A stretch of 64,000 nucleotides of DNA, from positions 95,489 through 159,488 of the forward strand of contig JAACJM010000193.1 of the NCBI GenBank assembly GCA_013368315.1, given 5' to 3'. This DNA comes from Tetrapyrgos nigripes. Its lineage: Eukaryota; Basidiomycota; Agaricomycetes; Agaricales; Campanellaceae. Numbering within the stretch: position 1 is the first letter of the stretch; the number at the start of each line of letters is the position of its first letter. Below are positions 1 through 11,639 of the stretch, in pieces. The position numbers were made by a program, and so were the translations under genes. The notes below the pieces were generated by a model that made no database searches, had not been told where the DNA came from, and saw only the letters and a program-made list of their open reading frames with translations.

Positions 1-728
1 CTACCGTATACAACCACAGCTTTCAGAACGACCCAAACGAGCCAGTAGGTATAGTATTGCATGCACCTAGAAATAAAGAAGCCTCAGAATCAAAGGGTAG
101 ATATAGGATTTATCTCAATTGGAATTTACTGACGCCTGGAAAGTAAAAAGCAGAAATATTGATGTTCAGAGCCAGAGATATGGCGTTATGATTAAAAAAC
201 AAGGATGTGATGAATTGAATGAAGGCGTATGCACTTACCCTAATACTCATCGTCGAGAAGCTCACCACCGTCACAGGAATTGTTCCAACCAACCCCAAAT
301 ATCGGATGATAAGGAAGCAATAAGAGGATAAGATTTTAGGCCGTGACCAAATGTAGTTGACTTCATCACCTGAAACAACATCAATCACATACGAAAACAT
401 CACAGTTAACTACTATGAAATTAGATAGAAGTTAGGCAGAACTCACCAAAAGTGATAATATGCTCCCAAAAAAGAATCACTATGAAACATGCGTCTGCGG
501 GTCACAAAACTGTCCAGTCGAAAGCTTCCAAAGATGACGTACTGATACCCAGGAGATACATGTACCTATGAACCATTCTGCAGACCCGCCGAATATTAGG
601 ACCAGTCTGTATTCGGAACAGGCAACAATGTGTGGCGAACGGGAAAGGGAGCTGGGGGCAAGGACATAGAAGAAATAGAACGGAGGTACTCACATCTGCC
701 CAACGCCGGGATGGCTGTCCTGATCCAT
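1..728 (-). CDS. DUF6533-type fungal membrane protein, 5' exons (runs off window)
   Basis: Exons on the minus strand fit 728-694, 606-566, 494-447 and 369-239 with GT..AG introns of 46-87 bp. They join in frame to 85 codons starting MDQDSHPGVGQ. The product has a hydrophobic helix (FIVILFWEHI) followed by FGDEVNYIWSRPK and another helix (CFLIIRYLGLVG). The pattern 'helix, DEVxYIWxRP, helix' is the hallmark of the DUF6533 domain at the N-terminus of many Agaricomycete multi-pass membrane proteins of unknown function. A further exon nearer the window edge reads YYTYWLVWVVL, but I could not join it cleanly. The 3' part lies outside the window. A TATA element sits about 98 bp upstream of the start. 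The family call rests on motif recognition and the role is unknown. Confidence 0.72.
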
Positions 729-825
729 AATGCCGATAATATGTTCCTCCGGACTCTAGGACGAGATCGTTTTAATTTGGAGAGAAGAGGGGCAGGAATG
801 CTCGATAGAGACTCAACTAGTGCAT

Positions 826-833
826 CCTTTTAT
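826..833 (-). promoter_or_regulatory. TATA box of the DUF6533 gene
   Basis: TATAAAAG on the minus strand, about 98 bp upstream of the inferred ATG at 728. The spacing is compatible with a short 5' UTR. Confidence 0.5.
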
Positions 834-840
834 AAAGGCC

Positions 841-2430
841 TTTCGGTTTCACAAAATAGGTGTTAGCAAATGCCGTCGCTGCATACCTGCATGAGGATTC
901 AAAGTATTCATCCCAGAATTCGGATTGACCTGGCCTTTTTATTTTTGACAGTGGCGGCTGTCCGAAACGGTCAATCTCTGGGCGATTCAATCGGACAGTG
1001 AAGTCCTTGTTCTCGGAAACGTATGTTCATTGTGTACTCTCATTTAAATGTACCTCGCAAACCTGTATGAATGGCACTGAGACTTAGTCATCATTGAGAC
1101 TCGAGAGTAAATAGTTTTATGCATATTGGATGTCTTGACTCTTATGGCCCTAGCTGTTTTCGGCTGTTTCAACTTTCACTGGTCCGTAAGCTCGGTTCAT
1201 TTTCGAAGATGTTCTTTACTCCGTTCCACAGTGTTCCTTTCATACAATTGTGGCTGTTTAGTCCCAGTGAAAAACTTACCGGTGGAGAATGGCTGAGTAC
1301 GAGCGAATCAGATAATAATTTAGGGAACAGCACGGAAATTTTTTTAACCCGGCCCCGCCACGGTGGAGATGGCCGCAGGGACTTAGGGCTAGACGCGATG
1401 ACCGACGTGCGTGTTGTTCTGTCTAATCATCTTGTTGTTCGTTCACGGGTTTCTCGAAAGAAAAATAATAGGCAAATTACAAGAAGTCCTGAAACAGCGA
1501 CTTCCCCCGGGTATATTCGAAACGAGACTCGAAAGGCGCTATCTACGATATGGGAGAGGAGGGAGGGAGGGTATCTCGAAGTGGAATAGATATAACTATC
1601 AAAACTCGTGAATAAGTGAGATATAGTAGAAGGATGATAATACTTACCCAAGAGACTCGTGGATCAGTGATGAGATGCAGAAGGATGATAAGTGGGTGAG
1701 TCTCTTGGGTAGATGAAGTACTATAATGTAAAAATCAAATGAGAAGTAAAACATGTATAGAGATAAGGATGTAAGAGAAGGAAGGATGTAAGAAATGTGA
1801 TACTTAAAATGACGATACATGAAAGAGAAGTTGATACGAGTATGAGAAGTCACGGAGACGTGTATTGAGGCCACGGAGGCACAACGGGTGTGTAGCCCTG
1901 AGGCGTCAACCTTAAATTCCACGGAGGTAATTATACTGAGGTCCTACACGCGGAGCGTTGAGGGAAGAATGAAAGAAGAAATTTTGAGTAAGTACTCACA
2001 TTGATGACTAGACCTTTGTAAAGGCCCTTTAAAATAAGACTCAACGTAGTACGGTACAGCCGAACTACTATTCTACTCTGTCCCGTGACCATGCCCCTAT
2101 CTCCTTGGCCCCAAGGGCGGCGATGCGTTTTCTGCAGACTTAAATCACGAGTTTTTCCTGCAATTTCTAGCTTGAAAAGGTCAGAATATATCTGCCAGTA
2201 TTTGCTGCTGAAATATCGATTTTCCATTTAAAGCTGGCAATTCAGCACCAAAATACTTGGACTTTTTTCTTCAGGCTATAAACCATGAGAAAAAGTCATG
2301 ATTTGCCCTCTCCAAACGTAGCGACGTCCTCGTCGCTATCACCTCTAAGTCACAAAGCCGCCCTTACTCTGACGGTGTCGCAAGTAATTAGATCCCGTCT
2401 AAAGGTACCACCGATGTCCGTACCGTCCGG
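841..2430. other. Intergenic, no recognisable gene
   Basis: No open frame here has a recognisable domain. The 1.5-1.9 kb part is purine-rich. It holds a 13-bp inverted repeat (1646-1658 with 1698-1710, core CCCAAGAGACTC) that could be the edge of a small transposon or a hairpin, with nothing else to support it. Confidence 0.4.
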
Positions 2431-2439
2431 AACGCCATC

Positions 2440-3180
2440 ATTCCTTCCGTCGTCATCCCTGGAACTCTTCTTTTCTACTCCGATCTTCTAGTGTCCTCTG
2501 CGCCTCGAACAACTGCGTAGCCTTCCTTGGTTGAAATGCCCACAGTCTCTGGAATTTGCCTGCAGCTAAAATTTTCAAGGAAATTCCATCCACTTCTTCA
2601 CTTTCCAACGTCTCCGGCTTGTAAGAATTGGCTATTTATTCCTGATGCGCCGTGGCTGCGACCACCTAGACAACAAATTTCGCTTGAACTTGAAGGTGTA
2701 ATCTACATCACTACGGTGGACCTGAACCAGCTGGCCTTTGCGGAACACCACCACCACCCTTGGGACCGTTTTGGGACACGCCTGTCAAATGCAATTTTCC
2801 GCCTCTCTGCATGTTGTATGGTGGCGTGATACCCGTCAAGACGCTGTTGTGCCACGTATGCCATCGGGCTGTCGACGTCGTCTGGTCTCAGAATTGACGA
2901 CGTCTGGTCTCAGAATTGACGAGCTCTCTTCAACAGGTGTCGGCTCTGTGTTGAGCACCAGTCCAAGTAGGAGTTCCTTTGGGGAGAACTGCCTGAAGAT
3001 ACAGTTCTTTATGAGCCAGAGAGCCTCTTCGAGATGGTCGGGCCATGTATGAGGTACATTTGCTGCTGTGAGCACGATGGACTTCAACTCTAACATTCTT
3101 CGTAGTACTATCTATTTGTATTCCATGATTCCTTGATGAAGTAACACTACGGCCTTATATGGCATAGTAAGATTCCAGTT
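2440..3180 (-). pseudogene. Ty3/gypsy pol remnant (integrase C-terminal part)
   Basis: On the minus strand a degraded reading runs through LRRMLELKSIVLTAANVP, WPDHLEEALWLIK, then GQLVQVHRSDVDYTFK and LLSRWSQPRRI. These are the late integrase-core and post-integrase segments of fungal Ty3/gypsy polyproteins: the 'W..HL.EALW' helix followed by the 'G.LV.VY...LD.T...ERKL..RW..P.R' barrel. Stops and frame changes interrupt it, and neither LTRs nor an upstream pol are present. A 22-bp perfect tandem duplication (2880-2923) lies inside. Dead fragment; family confidence moderate. Confidence 0.55.
2880..2923. repeat. 22-bp tandem duplication
   Basis: Two adjacent copies of a 22-bp unit beginning GTCTGGTCTCAGAATTGACG lie within the gypsy remnant. 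Confidence 0.85.
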
Positions 3181-3883
3181 ATCTTTCTTATCTACGGCTA
3201 GGTATCCAGCAGCTGCCCTTCCATCTGACTATCTGAAAGAGCCTCGTAACTTGCCACGCGAAGCGATGGCTCTTTACCCCAGTACTTTTTTGCCACAGGG
3301 AAGAGATCCGCATTGGAAAACATTGCGGCAAGTGCTTGAAAGAAAAAAATAAATACTGTAAATAGGCATCGGAACGGAAAGGCGAATACAATTCAATTTG
3401 ACTTTTCTGCACTCATATTCGCAGTCCATATTGGTGCCCATATGTCCTTTCGGATGCATATATGCAACCATGTCCAGAGCCTCAATTTGAGGTCCTTTTG
3501 TACTTTTTCCATAGGTTTGATATGCCATGTATACCAAAAGACTTCCAATTATCTCTCAGAGATAGATTTAGTTAAGTTTGTATAGAAATTTGTCTCTTTT
3601 TGGCGTGTTGTCCATTGTCAGGCACTGAACACGCTGCTGACAGCGCTATACATGCTCTAGCATTAGAGACTTCCTCGAGTTCTGATTGACCCACCTGCGA
3701 AAAGCCATCATTTCAAAAACGCAACTTTTCAGTTCTGGTCACGTTATTGGGACACTTTTCATCCCGGTGATTCTGAACCGTCGCACAGCGCAAAAGTTTT
3801 TTCAATGTGAGTGGGAAATTAAACCATTGACATTTTTGGGAAGATTAAAAGGCAGTTCAAAGCAATAAAAAGAAGCTTCAGAT
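3181..3883. other. Intergenic, one dispersed repeat
   Basis: No supported gene. Holds one copy (3241-3272) of the dispersed motif GCCTCGTAACTTGCCAcGCG that recurs at 8487 and 9294. Confidence 0.4.
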
Positions 3884-6685
3884 ATGACACCACTCGATAA
3901 TAGCTCTAATCAAACTTGTACTGGAAACCAGGGGAATTTCTTTCCTGAAGCCCGTGACTTCGAGATTATAGGCTCAACTATTAATAATATTGGGGGAAAT
4001 GTAAACTACAATACCTGTAAGTAGCTAAGCAGATCTCATACTAATAGGATACTTCATTGAGTCATTTGCAGATCTGCAAGAACGCACACCAAAGGTGAAT
4101 AATGAATCATATTTCTCATAAAAGTGTCAACTGACCAGTTCCAGGAAATTACAGCACGGTGTGTATATGCCTACCATCAACAAGAATTCTATCTGATTTC
4201 CATAATCTCAGTGATCTGCTTCTTCGAACACCTCAAGCTCCAGCTGTATTCACTGGTAGATCCAACCTGGTAACAGAAGCAGTGAACATCCTGTGTGAAA
4301 CCAACCAGGTCCACATCGCTATTCTCGGAGCTGGAGGAATAGGCAAAACATCTGTTGCCTTGCACATCATGGAAAATCCACAGATCAAGGGGAAATTTGC
4401 TGGGAGATGCTACTTTATTCCTTGTGAAATGCTTCTTGATGCAACAGCCCTTGTTCAAGGATTGGTGCAGGCCATTGGATTACAAGTGACAAAAGGAAAA
4501 GATTCTTTGAAATTGTCACTGGACTATCTCAAAGGTTGTCAAAGGGTCTTATTGACTCTGGATAATTTTGAGACCCCCTGGAACAGCAAAGACCAGAGTG
4601 ACATTAAGAACCTGATTGAAATGATCTGTAGCCTCAAGTCACTAGCAGTCATTGTGACTATGAGAGGAATTGATGGCCCTGGACAAATCAAATGGCATAA
4701 GCTTGGAGGTCAATCAGGTTTGCCTGCTCTTGAGCTTGGTCCAGCCAAAGAAGCTTTTTTTTCTTTCTCTTCAGATGGGGATATCACAATTGAGAAAGAG
4801 GATCCTATTTTGGAGAGGCTACTAATTCAGATGGATGGTATGCCTTTGGCCATTTTGATAATAGCACAGCTTGCCAAAAGACTATCATTGAAAGTCTTAA
4901 TGGAACAGTGGATAGCCAGAAGACAACAATTCTAAACAAGTTTACACTCGGAGAGCAGGCAAACAGGCTTACTAGTATTGAAGTATCAATTGAGCTGACT
5001 CTCAGCATTATTAGGGGACAGCTCTCTCCAATAGGAGAAAACGTCTTGAGGCTTGTTGCTTCACTACCAAGTGGAATCCCAGACTGGATGGAAAATTTAC
5101 CCAAAATGCTTCCTAATGCAACACTACAGGCTGTCATCCTAAAAAATTCTTGCCTTATTTATGAGGCAGGTGACAAGACCCTCAAAATACTGACACCAGT
5201 TGGTGAATACTTCTTGAAGATTTTGCATAAAAGCAAAGATCTTGAAGATCAGATCTGGCAGTTTTATGATTCATTCATAGACAGTTTACCTCATAATTCT
5301 GTTGCAGGAGATATTCAGCTTGGCCTACATGTGGGAAATATCCTGAAAATTCTTGAAATACAGATTGAGAAGTCGTTTCAAAGGTCACATATGAGTGTGT
5401 TACAGCAATTGTGTAAATATTCACAATATTCTTCGGGGGTTGTGCCATTGGTTGAGAAATATTTAAAGTGGCAGTCACAGATGAATTTGAGTGATCAAAC
5501 TGAACTGATGTTTCTACAAGAAAATATGTTGACTTTTATGGGAGAATATCAAAAGGCTGTGTCAGTAATAAATCATGTGCAGGAGCTTTATGAGCGTCAG
5601 ATATCCCAAGTGGCTAGTAGTTCAAAAGCGATTGTGAGCACTAGCAGTATATTTATGAACAACACAAAAATACATGCAAAATGTGATCAAAGATTAGGAA
5701 GGATCTTTTACTATCAGAGTAATTATCCACAATCACGAGAGAAATTACAGCAGGCTAAGGATTTATACAAAAGCATTGGAGATATGGAAGGAGTTGCTGA
5801 GTGCTTGAAAATCCTGGGTATTATATGCTGGGATCTAAGAGAATACATGGATGCAAAGACATGCTCCAGCAAGCCAAACAGCAATTTGAGAGGCTGGGAT
5901 CTAGGCTTGGAGCTGCTCAATGCTTGAAAAGCTTGGGAGATATATGTTGGACACTAAGCCAATATGAGGATGCAAAAAGCTTACTTGAACGAGCCAAAGA
6001 GCAATTTGAGCGGCTTGGATACAGACTTGGAGTTGCAGAATGCCTGAAAAGCCTAGGGGACATGTGCTGCATGCAAAACCAATACAAGGATGCAGAATCC
6101 ACAATTCAGCAAGCTAAGAGGCAATTTGAGGGGCTTGGTGACAGGATGGGAGCTGCTCAATGCTTGCAAACATTGGGAGATATATGCCGGGTACTAAATC
6201 AACCCAAGGACGCAACAGTCATGCTTCAGCAAGCCAAAGAGCAGTTTGAGGGGGTTGGTCACAGGTTGGCAGCTGCTCAATGCTTGCAAAGCCTGGGAAA
6301 TATATGCTGGATGCACCGCCAATATGACAAAGCAAAAGACATGCTTCAGCATGGCCGAGTCCAATTTGAGGAGCTTGGTCACTGGTTGGAAGCTGCTCAC
6401 TGCATGTGCAGTCTTGGAATAATTGATCATAAGACAGGCCATATTTTGGATGCCATAGCCAGCCTTAAAAAAGCAAAAGAATACATTGAAGCTACTCAAA
6501 TGCCACAGGAGGATTCTGTTTGTGTAAACTTCCTTCAGAGGATTAATGCTTTTTCAGCAGTATTGGAAAGACAGGCAGAATCAATGGAGGTTACAAGTCA
6601 GGATGTTGATGCTTTGGCAGTAGCAGTGGAAAATCAGACAGAATCAATGGAGACTGGAAGTGAGAAATCCTGTCAAATTGTGTGA
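3884..6685 (+). CDS. NLR-type STAND NTPase (NB-ARC + TPR), two frameshifts
   Basis: Spliced model: 3884-4016, 4072-4094, 4145-4158, 4212-6685, giving about 881 residues if two missing bases are allowed for. The N-terminus is a short domain ending GSTINNIGGNVNYNT, a signature seen at the start of many mushroom NLRs. Walker A is GAGGIGKTS (about residues 96-104), Walker B LLTLDNF (about 170), and GMPLA (about 265) is the GxP motif. The second half is a run of 40-residue TPR units (pattern A..LL..AK.QFE.LG.RLGAAQCL.SLGDIC), as in oligomerising signal proteins. The last residues are CQIV, resembling a CaaX prenylation box. Breaks: one base is missing near 4911 and one near 5855, each at a short homopolymer (expected GGAA and AAAA runs), so sequencing error or early decay are both possible. 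By family, the role is ligand-triggered oligomerisation in heterokaryon or immune-like responses; the ligand is unknown. Confidence 0.85.
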
Positions 6686-7523
6686 AGAATTTTGGACTTT
6701 TCTGCTTTTTCCTTTATGTTTTGTATTACCACTGACTCTCACAATGAAATAAGCCATTTGAGATTTTGATTATAATTCTTAAAATTATGTGTGCTGCTTT
6801 TCTGGTATTGAATCATAAGAGAAATTCAAGCAGGGACTCAACACTGACTTTTTTTTTTTACAACTACAGCTAATCAAGATATATGCAATCCTTCAATCTC
6901 TGTACAAGTCATGAATCATGTCTGTTCTTCTTGCTTCTTTCATTACGAGGCCCTTTAGGCCGAGTTAACTTATGTCGACCTCGCAATTGAGTAGCAAATG
7001 TTTCCACGGGTTCTAAATTTCACACGCCACTTCAGTGCTCCGAAATGACCGAAATGACTGAGACGCTCAACTGACATGTCATCGCGTCATCCATACTTCC
7101 CTCCGTCGACGTTCATGACGACACAGGCCCCACCAGCCAGCAAGATGAGCTTCAGACGCGTTACCTTCCCTCGGCAGCCATCACAAGTCATCAAGAACTG
7201 CTCTCTGCATCACTGTTGCTACCTCTAAACCTTCCAAGGTCAATTTAAAAGCATAGATAGAGCTTTGTGGGGAAATTAGGACACTTTGGCTGCACAACAG
7301 ATGCTTATCTTTGTCTCCCCTTGACCTTTTTCTGTATGTGATGTGTCAATCTTTTAGCTCCCATTGAGAAATTGCTGTATTCCTTCAAGTGTCCTGACTT
7401 TATCCCTTTCAGACATCTGCATGGTCTATGTCACTTCTACTCCATCTTTTCTCAAGGTTTGTTAAGGGTTCGTGTCCTGTCCCCTGATTTCCTTTTCAGT
7501 ACCTTTCAAGTGCATATATGTAT
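6686..7523. other. Intergenic
   Basis: AT-rich 3' flank of the NLR gene. Contains TTACGAGGCC at 6943-6952 followed by GGCCGAGTTAACTTA, repeated at 8909-8945 and possibly the terminus of a small element. No gene seen. Confidence 0.4.
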
Positions 7524-7531
7524 TTGGTCGT

Positions 7532-8125
7532 CGGTGTTGCTGCGGTCTGGGCTGGGCCTGGCCCTCCTCAAATTTCCTGGCCCTTGACCCGGCCCTCAAG
7601 GGCTGGGCCAGGCCAGGGTCAGGCCGGGGTCAGCCCTGGTCAGCCCTGGTTCACACTGATATTTTTTTTTCTTAAGAGGTAGGTCAAAAAAACCCATAAA
7701 TACTTATGAATACCCTTTTTATCTATGTAGATTAATCTATAATACAGTACTTGAGGCCAAAAGGAGCTCAATCATGTCTGAGCTCAACATCCCAAGCTAT
7801 GGGAACAATCTTGGAACTTGCTGAGCATTACTGTTACAGTGGTACATCACTATACAGGTGTCTAGGACACTAAGTTAGCTAATTACTGTATACAGAATTC
7901 TGTCTGACAAATCGAGATGGCTGTTTAAAGTGGCCACTCTAGGTCATACAGAAAGCCAAGGTCCTGAGGGCCAGACAGGGTCAACCCTCCTCTCCAACGC
8001 CTGACCCTTGACCCGACCCTTGAAGGCCGGGTCAGCCCAGGGTCAGTGGCTGTACGGGGTCATTGGGGTCGGTCTAGGGCGGGTCAGTGGCCAATGGGGT
8101 CATGACCCGGACCACAGCAAGACTG
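7532..8125. mobile_element. hAT-like MITE (594 bp)
   Basis: Termini are inverted repeats: left CGGTGTTGCTGCGGTCTGGG, right (reverse complement) CAGTCTTGCTGTGGTCCGGG. The flanks are TTGGTCGT (7524-7531) and TTGGTTGT (8126-8133), an 8-bp target duplication with one mismatch, as hAT transposons make. The subterminal parts are full of GGGTCAG / CTGACCC motifs. No coding sequence, so non-autonomous. It differs from the MITEs at 53 and 61.9 kb but shares the design of GC-rich CCCG/GGGTCA subterminal repeats. Confidence 0.7.
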
Positions 8126-8133
8126 TTGGTTGT

Positions 8134-10512
8134 TACATGTTCAGTGTCTAATGCTTTCCTCATTTCTCTTGTCTTTCTAGTATGCTTGCAATACCTCCAA
8201 GCCTCTCTCTTTCCTTCAATGATGCTGCCACCACCACCCTTCAAACGTCATCAAGAACTGCTAACCCAGCTGTCGCTCACGTTCCATCATGTTGCATGTG
8301 TCCATGGTCCAGCAGTATCTTTGGCTTCTCTTTTATCATGTCTCATCCTTTCCCATGTACGTATACATAATAATTACTATTTGGCATGCATTATAGACCC
8401 CAAGAGTTTCGTTCCTTGCAATGAGAGAATGAGAGGCTGAGAGCCATTAAGCTTAGTGAATATATTGTATATCATATATTCCAAGGGCCTCGTGACTTGC
8501 CATGCAAAGTAGTGGCACCTTTCCCCAGTTCAATATCTCCTCTTGGTACTAGATCAAGGCCTGTTACCTATAGCTCCTATCTTTGATTAGCCTTAGTCCC
8601 TAACGAGGCATTTGTTGACGTTACCGATTCTTTAGAAATTACAACCAGATTTATCCTTCGCCTTGAAGGGAGATGGACTTCGAATAAAATGTAGACACAC
8701 GTTTAACATGGCTATGTTTCTTGATTTATGATATTCAAATACTATGACCCACTAACAAGTACGTCATTAGGAACCCCACCGATTCACACGGTACATTTTC
8801 GCTTGAGCAGTTCAGAAGTTAGAATAAGGTGTGGCACCACTAAGCTCTATCATAAGCATAGCTGGCCAGAGAATGTAATAAGGTAGACTCAAAGTATGCT
8901 TCTGAGAATTACGAGGCCTCGTAATAATTAGGCCGAGTTAACTTAGGTCACCTTTAATTCAATAGCAACTGTCGAATTTTCATACCTTTCGCTTTCACCC
9001 AACCTTCACCATACGATATGTAAGTATTCATGTAACGATGTACATGTATACGCCTCAGTTCATTATGCGAGCATCAGAAAAAGCCGGGATTTACAGTTGC
9101 CTGCCTTGACGGCAGCCATACGGCAACTTGCCCTGCCTTTATTCGGTTGTACAAGCCGAATCAAGCCGGGCGAGATTTGCATTCAAGTTCTATGTACGGG
9201 CATTGCACAATCATTTTTCTCGTTCTTACATGGAATCTCTACTGTATGATATTCTGTATCATTAATATGGCTAACACTGAGACCGGACTATGGGCCTCGT
9301 AACTTGCCATGCGAAGCAGTGGCATATATCGCATCATATCCCGTTGTAAATACCAGCATCACACCTTCCACATTTGCGCCAACCTTCACCACCCAAATCC
9401 CTTCCTTTTTCTATTTAGCATGTACTTCAAAACACACAGTACCTCACTCCTATTTATACCTCATGTCTGCCCTTTTGGCTTTGCAAAAACATTTATTTTT
9501 GATACATGTTACCACTGACACCTCTCAGAATGCAGCACATGGCACATTTCACCTTCCACATTTCCGGCTTGATCCAGCTATCTTCATATTACCAAAATAG
9601 GTCGTGTGTATAAGTACAAGCCGATAAGCAATCGTTGATCCGCTTATGTATCTCTGCCCAAGTCCGTTGAAGTTGAAGTTGGACTTGAGAGATTTCTAGG
9701 CTTTTCTAGGTTGCAGGGGAGGGTAAATTGTTGCTGGTATCAGCAGGAGATTTTCCAGAAAGCTCGGGGGTCTCCTGCCCGTTTACATGAGTCGTAATGC
9801 CTTATTTCCTGCTGTTCGGGGACATCCGATGTCACTTCCCACGCTCTCTATTAGACACGCCCTTTGTTTCCCTCGATTCAGCTTGACTCCAAGTCCCTCA
9901 GCGCTTAACAGACTTGGAAGGTGAAAAGCAGAACTCCTGAAGGTAGAAACTAACTTTGCTGATTTGAAATGCCGTATATTTTGATGTGAAAGTTTTAATT
10001 GAGTCAGCTGCGCTGAGATGTGCGTTGTGGAAATGAAGCAAAACGGGAGGTGGCTTTATGACGTACGAGTTTTGAATTGTATGTGTTCATAAAGGGACGA
10101 TGTGGCTCAGGAAATGTGGAATCTATTTTATGCTGTAGGCAAAATAGGGGATTCTCTGGCAAGTACTACCGATTTGTACAGATATTCAATGTTTCCTGAG
10201 ACTGGAAGGTGGAAAAGGGGAGAAACGTGGAATAAATTTCCAATAATGATCCGATAGGCATATTTCCCAGTGGCCGAAGAAGCAACGTTGCTTATGTTGC
10301 CCTGGTTACGCGTTGGTCCGAGGGTTAGAGAGTATAGCGATGAAAATAGTATTACAATTTGCAGTACATAGCAACACTAGAGCAACATCCCGTCGAAGAG
10401 AGAGTACTATCAGGCGACAAGTCCTGGCGTAGAAGTGGGTCTGAATCCGCATTCCCGGTGAGTAATACAGGACTTACATAAATCAAAACATGGAGACCTA
10501 CCATTCCACGAA
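8134..10512. other. Intergenic with dispersed repeat motifs
   Basis: No gene recognised on either strand in 2.4 kb. Holds two copies of GCCTCGTrACTTGCCATGC (8487, 9294) and one TTACGAGGCC...GGCCGAGTTAAC segment (8909-8945), so small unclassified elements probably make up part of it. Confidence 0.4.
9294..9325. repeat. Dispersed repeat GCCTCGTrACTTGCCAyGC
   Basis: A 30-bp sequence conserved at 3241-3272, 8487-8516 and here. Its first bases are the reverse complement of ACGAGGCC found at 6945 and 8911, so it may be a terminal inverted repeat. Confidence 0.45.
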
Positions 10513-11100
10513 CTAGGACATTGGGTCGGCCTTCGAAGCAGTTTGCAAAATCATATCGGCTGCTTTTTCTGCTACACCGTATACTCCCAGAGTGGAATGA
10601 GGAAAGACACCAAGTGGTATGATTGAAGCATCTACAACTCGTAGATTTGTTGTTCCTGATCCGATCCCATTTGCTTGGTTTCAGCAAAGAGAAGCCTAGC
10701 GATGAATATATTTCTTACTGTCTGTATACCAAAAGCTCAGGTGACACAACTCCTCCCACCTCCTGCGGCATCATTGAATTACTCCCAATGAAATGGGTTC
10801 CTGGACGATAAAAGTCGAGCGCCCATGTTCTCCATGCATCATGGCTGGCATTAACGGCAGGAAGACCAATGGTTGCGGATGCGGTATTATTTATCAAATT
10901 CCTGAAAGGAGGTGTTGAAGCAGCAAGGCCAAGACGACGAGCTGCATGAATGAAAATCTCGATGTCAGACTCCAAAGTCAGATATTGTGGATCTGCGACT
11001 GGGAATGCAAAAGGACCTGTGGTATTGATATGTACTGATCCTCTGGACAAAGGCAGAATCGAGTAAGTCACGAGGCCCAGTGTAACACCGGCACCTAGAT
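10513..11100 (-). pseudogene. GMC oxidoreductase, C-terminal fragment
   Basis: The minus strand encodes the C-terminal part of a glucose-methanol-choline oxidoreductase (FAD-dependent, aryl-alcohol oxidase-like). Visible segments are LPLSRGSVHINTTGPFAFPV, then TNSMMPQEVGGVV-like SNSMMPQEVGGVVSPELLVY. After an intron-sized gap come [20 protein letters not shown] and [13 protein letters not shown] with a stop at 10,515-10,513. By homology this covers the substrate-domain end and the signature returning to the FAD fold (VVDASIIP). The N-terminal FAD-binding GxGxxG part is absent. In its place the reading runs into TGCGTCCA repeats at 11,098-11,190. The intron phase does not join perfectly. Broken remnant. 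Confidence 0.8.
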
Positions 11101-11190
11101 TTTTGCGTCCAGGTGCGTCCAGGTTTTGCGTCCTGCGTCCGAATGCGTCCAAGTGCGTCCACGTGCGTCCGTATGTATTCATGCGTCCAT
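11098..11190. repeat. Degenerate TGCGTCCA microsatellite-like cluster
   Basis: About nine copies of TGCGTCC(A/G/T) spaced 8-12 bp apart replace the upstream part of the GMC gene. The same core is found inside the 22-bp unit of the large array at 26.7-30.1 kb. Confidence 0.75.
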
Positions 11191-11630
11191 CGGCTTGGCA
11201 TCATCATAGGTTTGCATCTCACTCGTTTTCCACTATATACTGGCCAGTCTAGTATCTGTAGATGTTTCTGTAACTTAAGTAGAAAAAAGTATGTAGAAAA
11301 AAGTGTGTAGTAGGAAAATGCGTGTACTAGTAGTAGAAAAAGGATGTACTAGGAAATGCGTTGACTCGGAATTGAATGACCGCTCGGAGTTACGCATGAG
11401 AAAAACTGGCTATGCGTCTGGCGCCAATGGCGCCACCTTAGTTTCACACAAAAATGATGGGATTTTAGCGTTGTATAAAAGGAGCGGGCTGTCGTCGGCA
11501 ATTCCTTTTTGCATTTTCCCCCACTTTCGCAACCTTCAGAGCAATACAGTTCAGAGTAAGAATGTCCAGTTGGTTTGTATGTAGAACAATCATCGTAGAT
11601 TAGGCTATTGCTCACTTAGACTACCATATA
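11191..11630. other. Intergenic, GTAGTAGAAAAA-rich
   Basis: A small degenerate repeat of TGTAG(TA)GAAAAA occupies 11,275-11,360. No gene recognised. Confidence 0.4.
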
Positions 11631-11639
11631 TGTAGCAAG

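Noticed and set aside
1119..1611. Open frames of 66-156 residues near 1.1-1.6 kb
   Set aside because: No recognisable domain, no splice-compatible partners, and composition similar to the non-coding surroundings.
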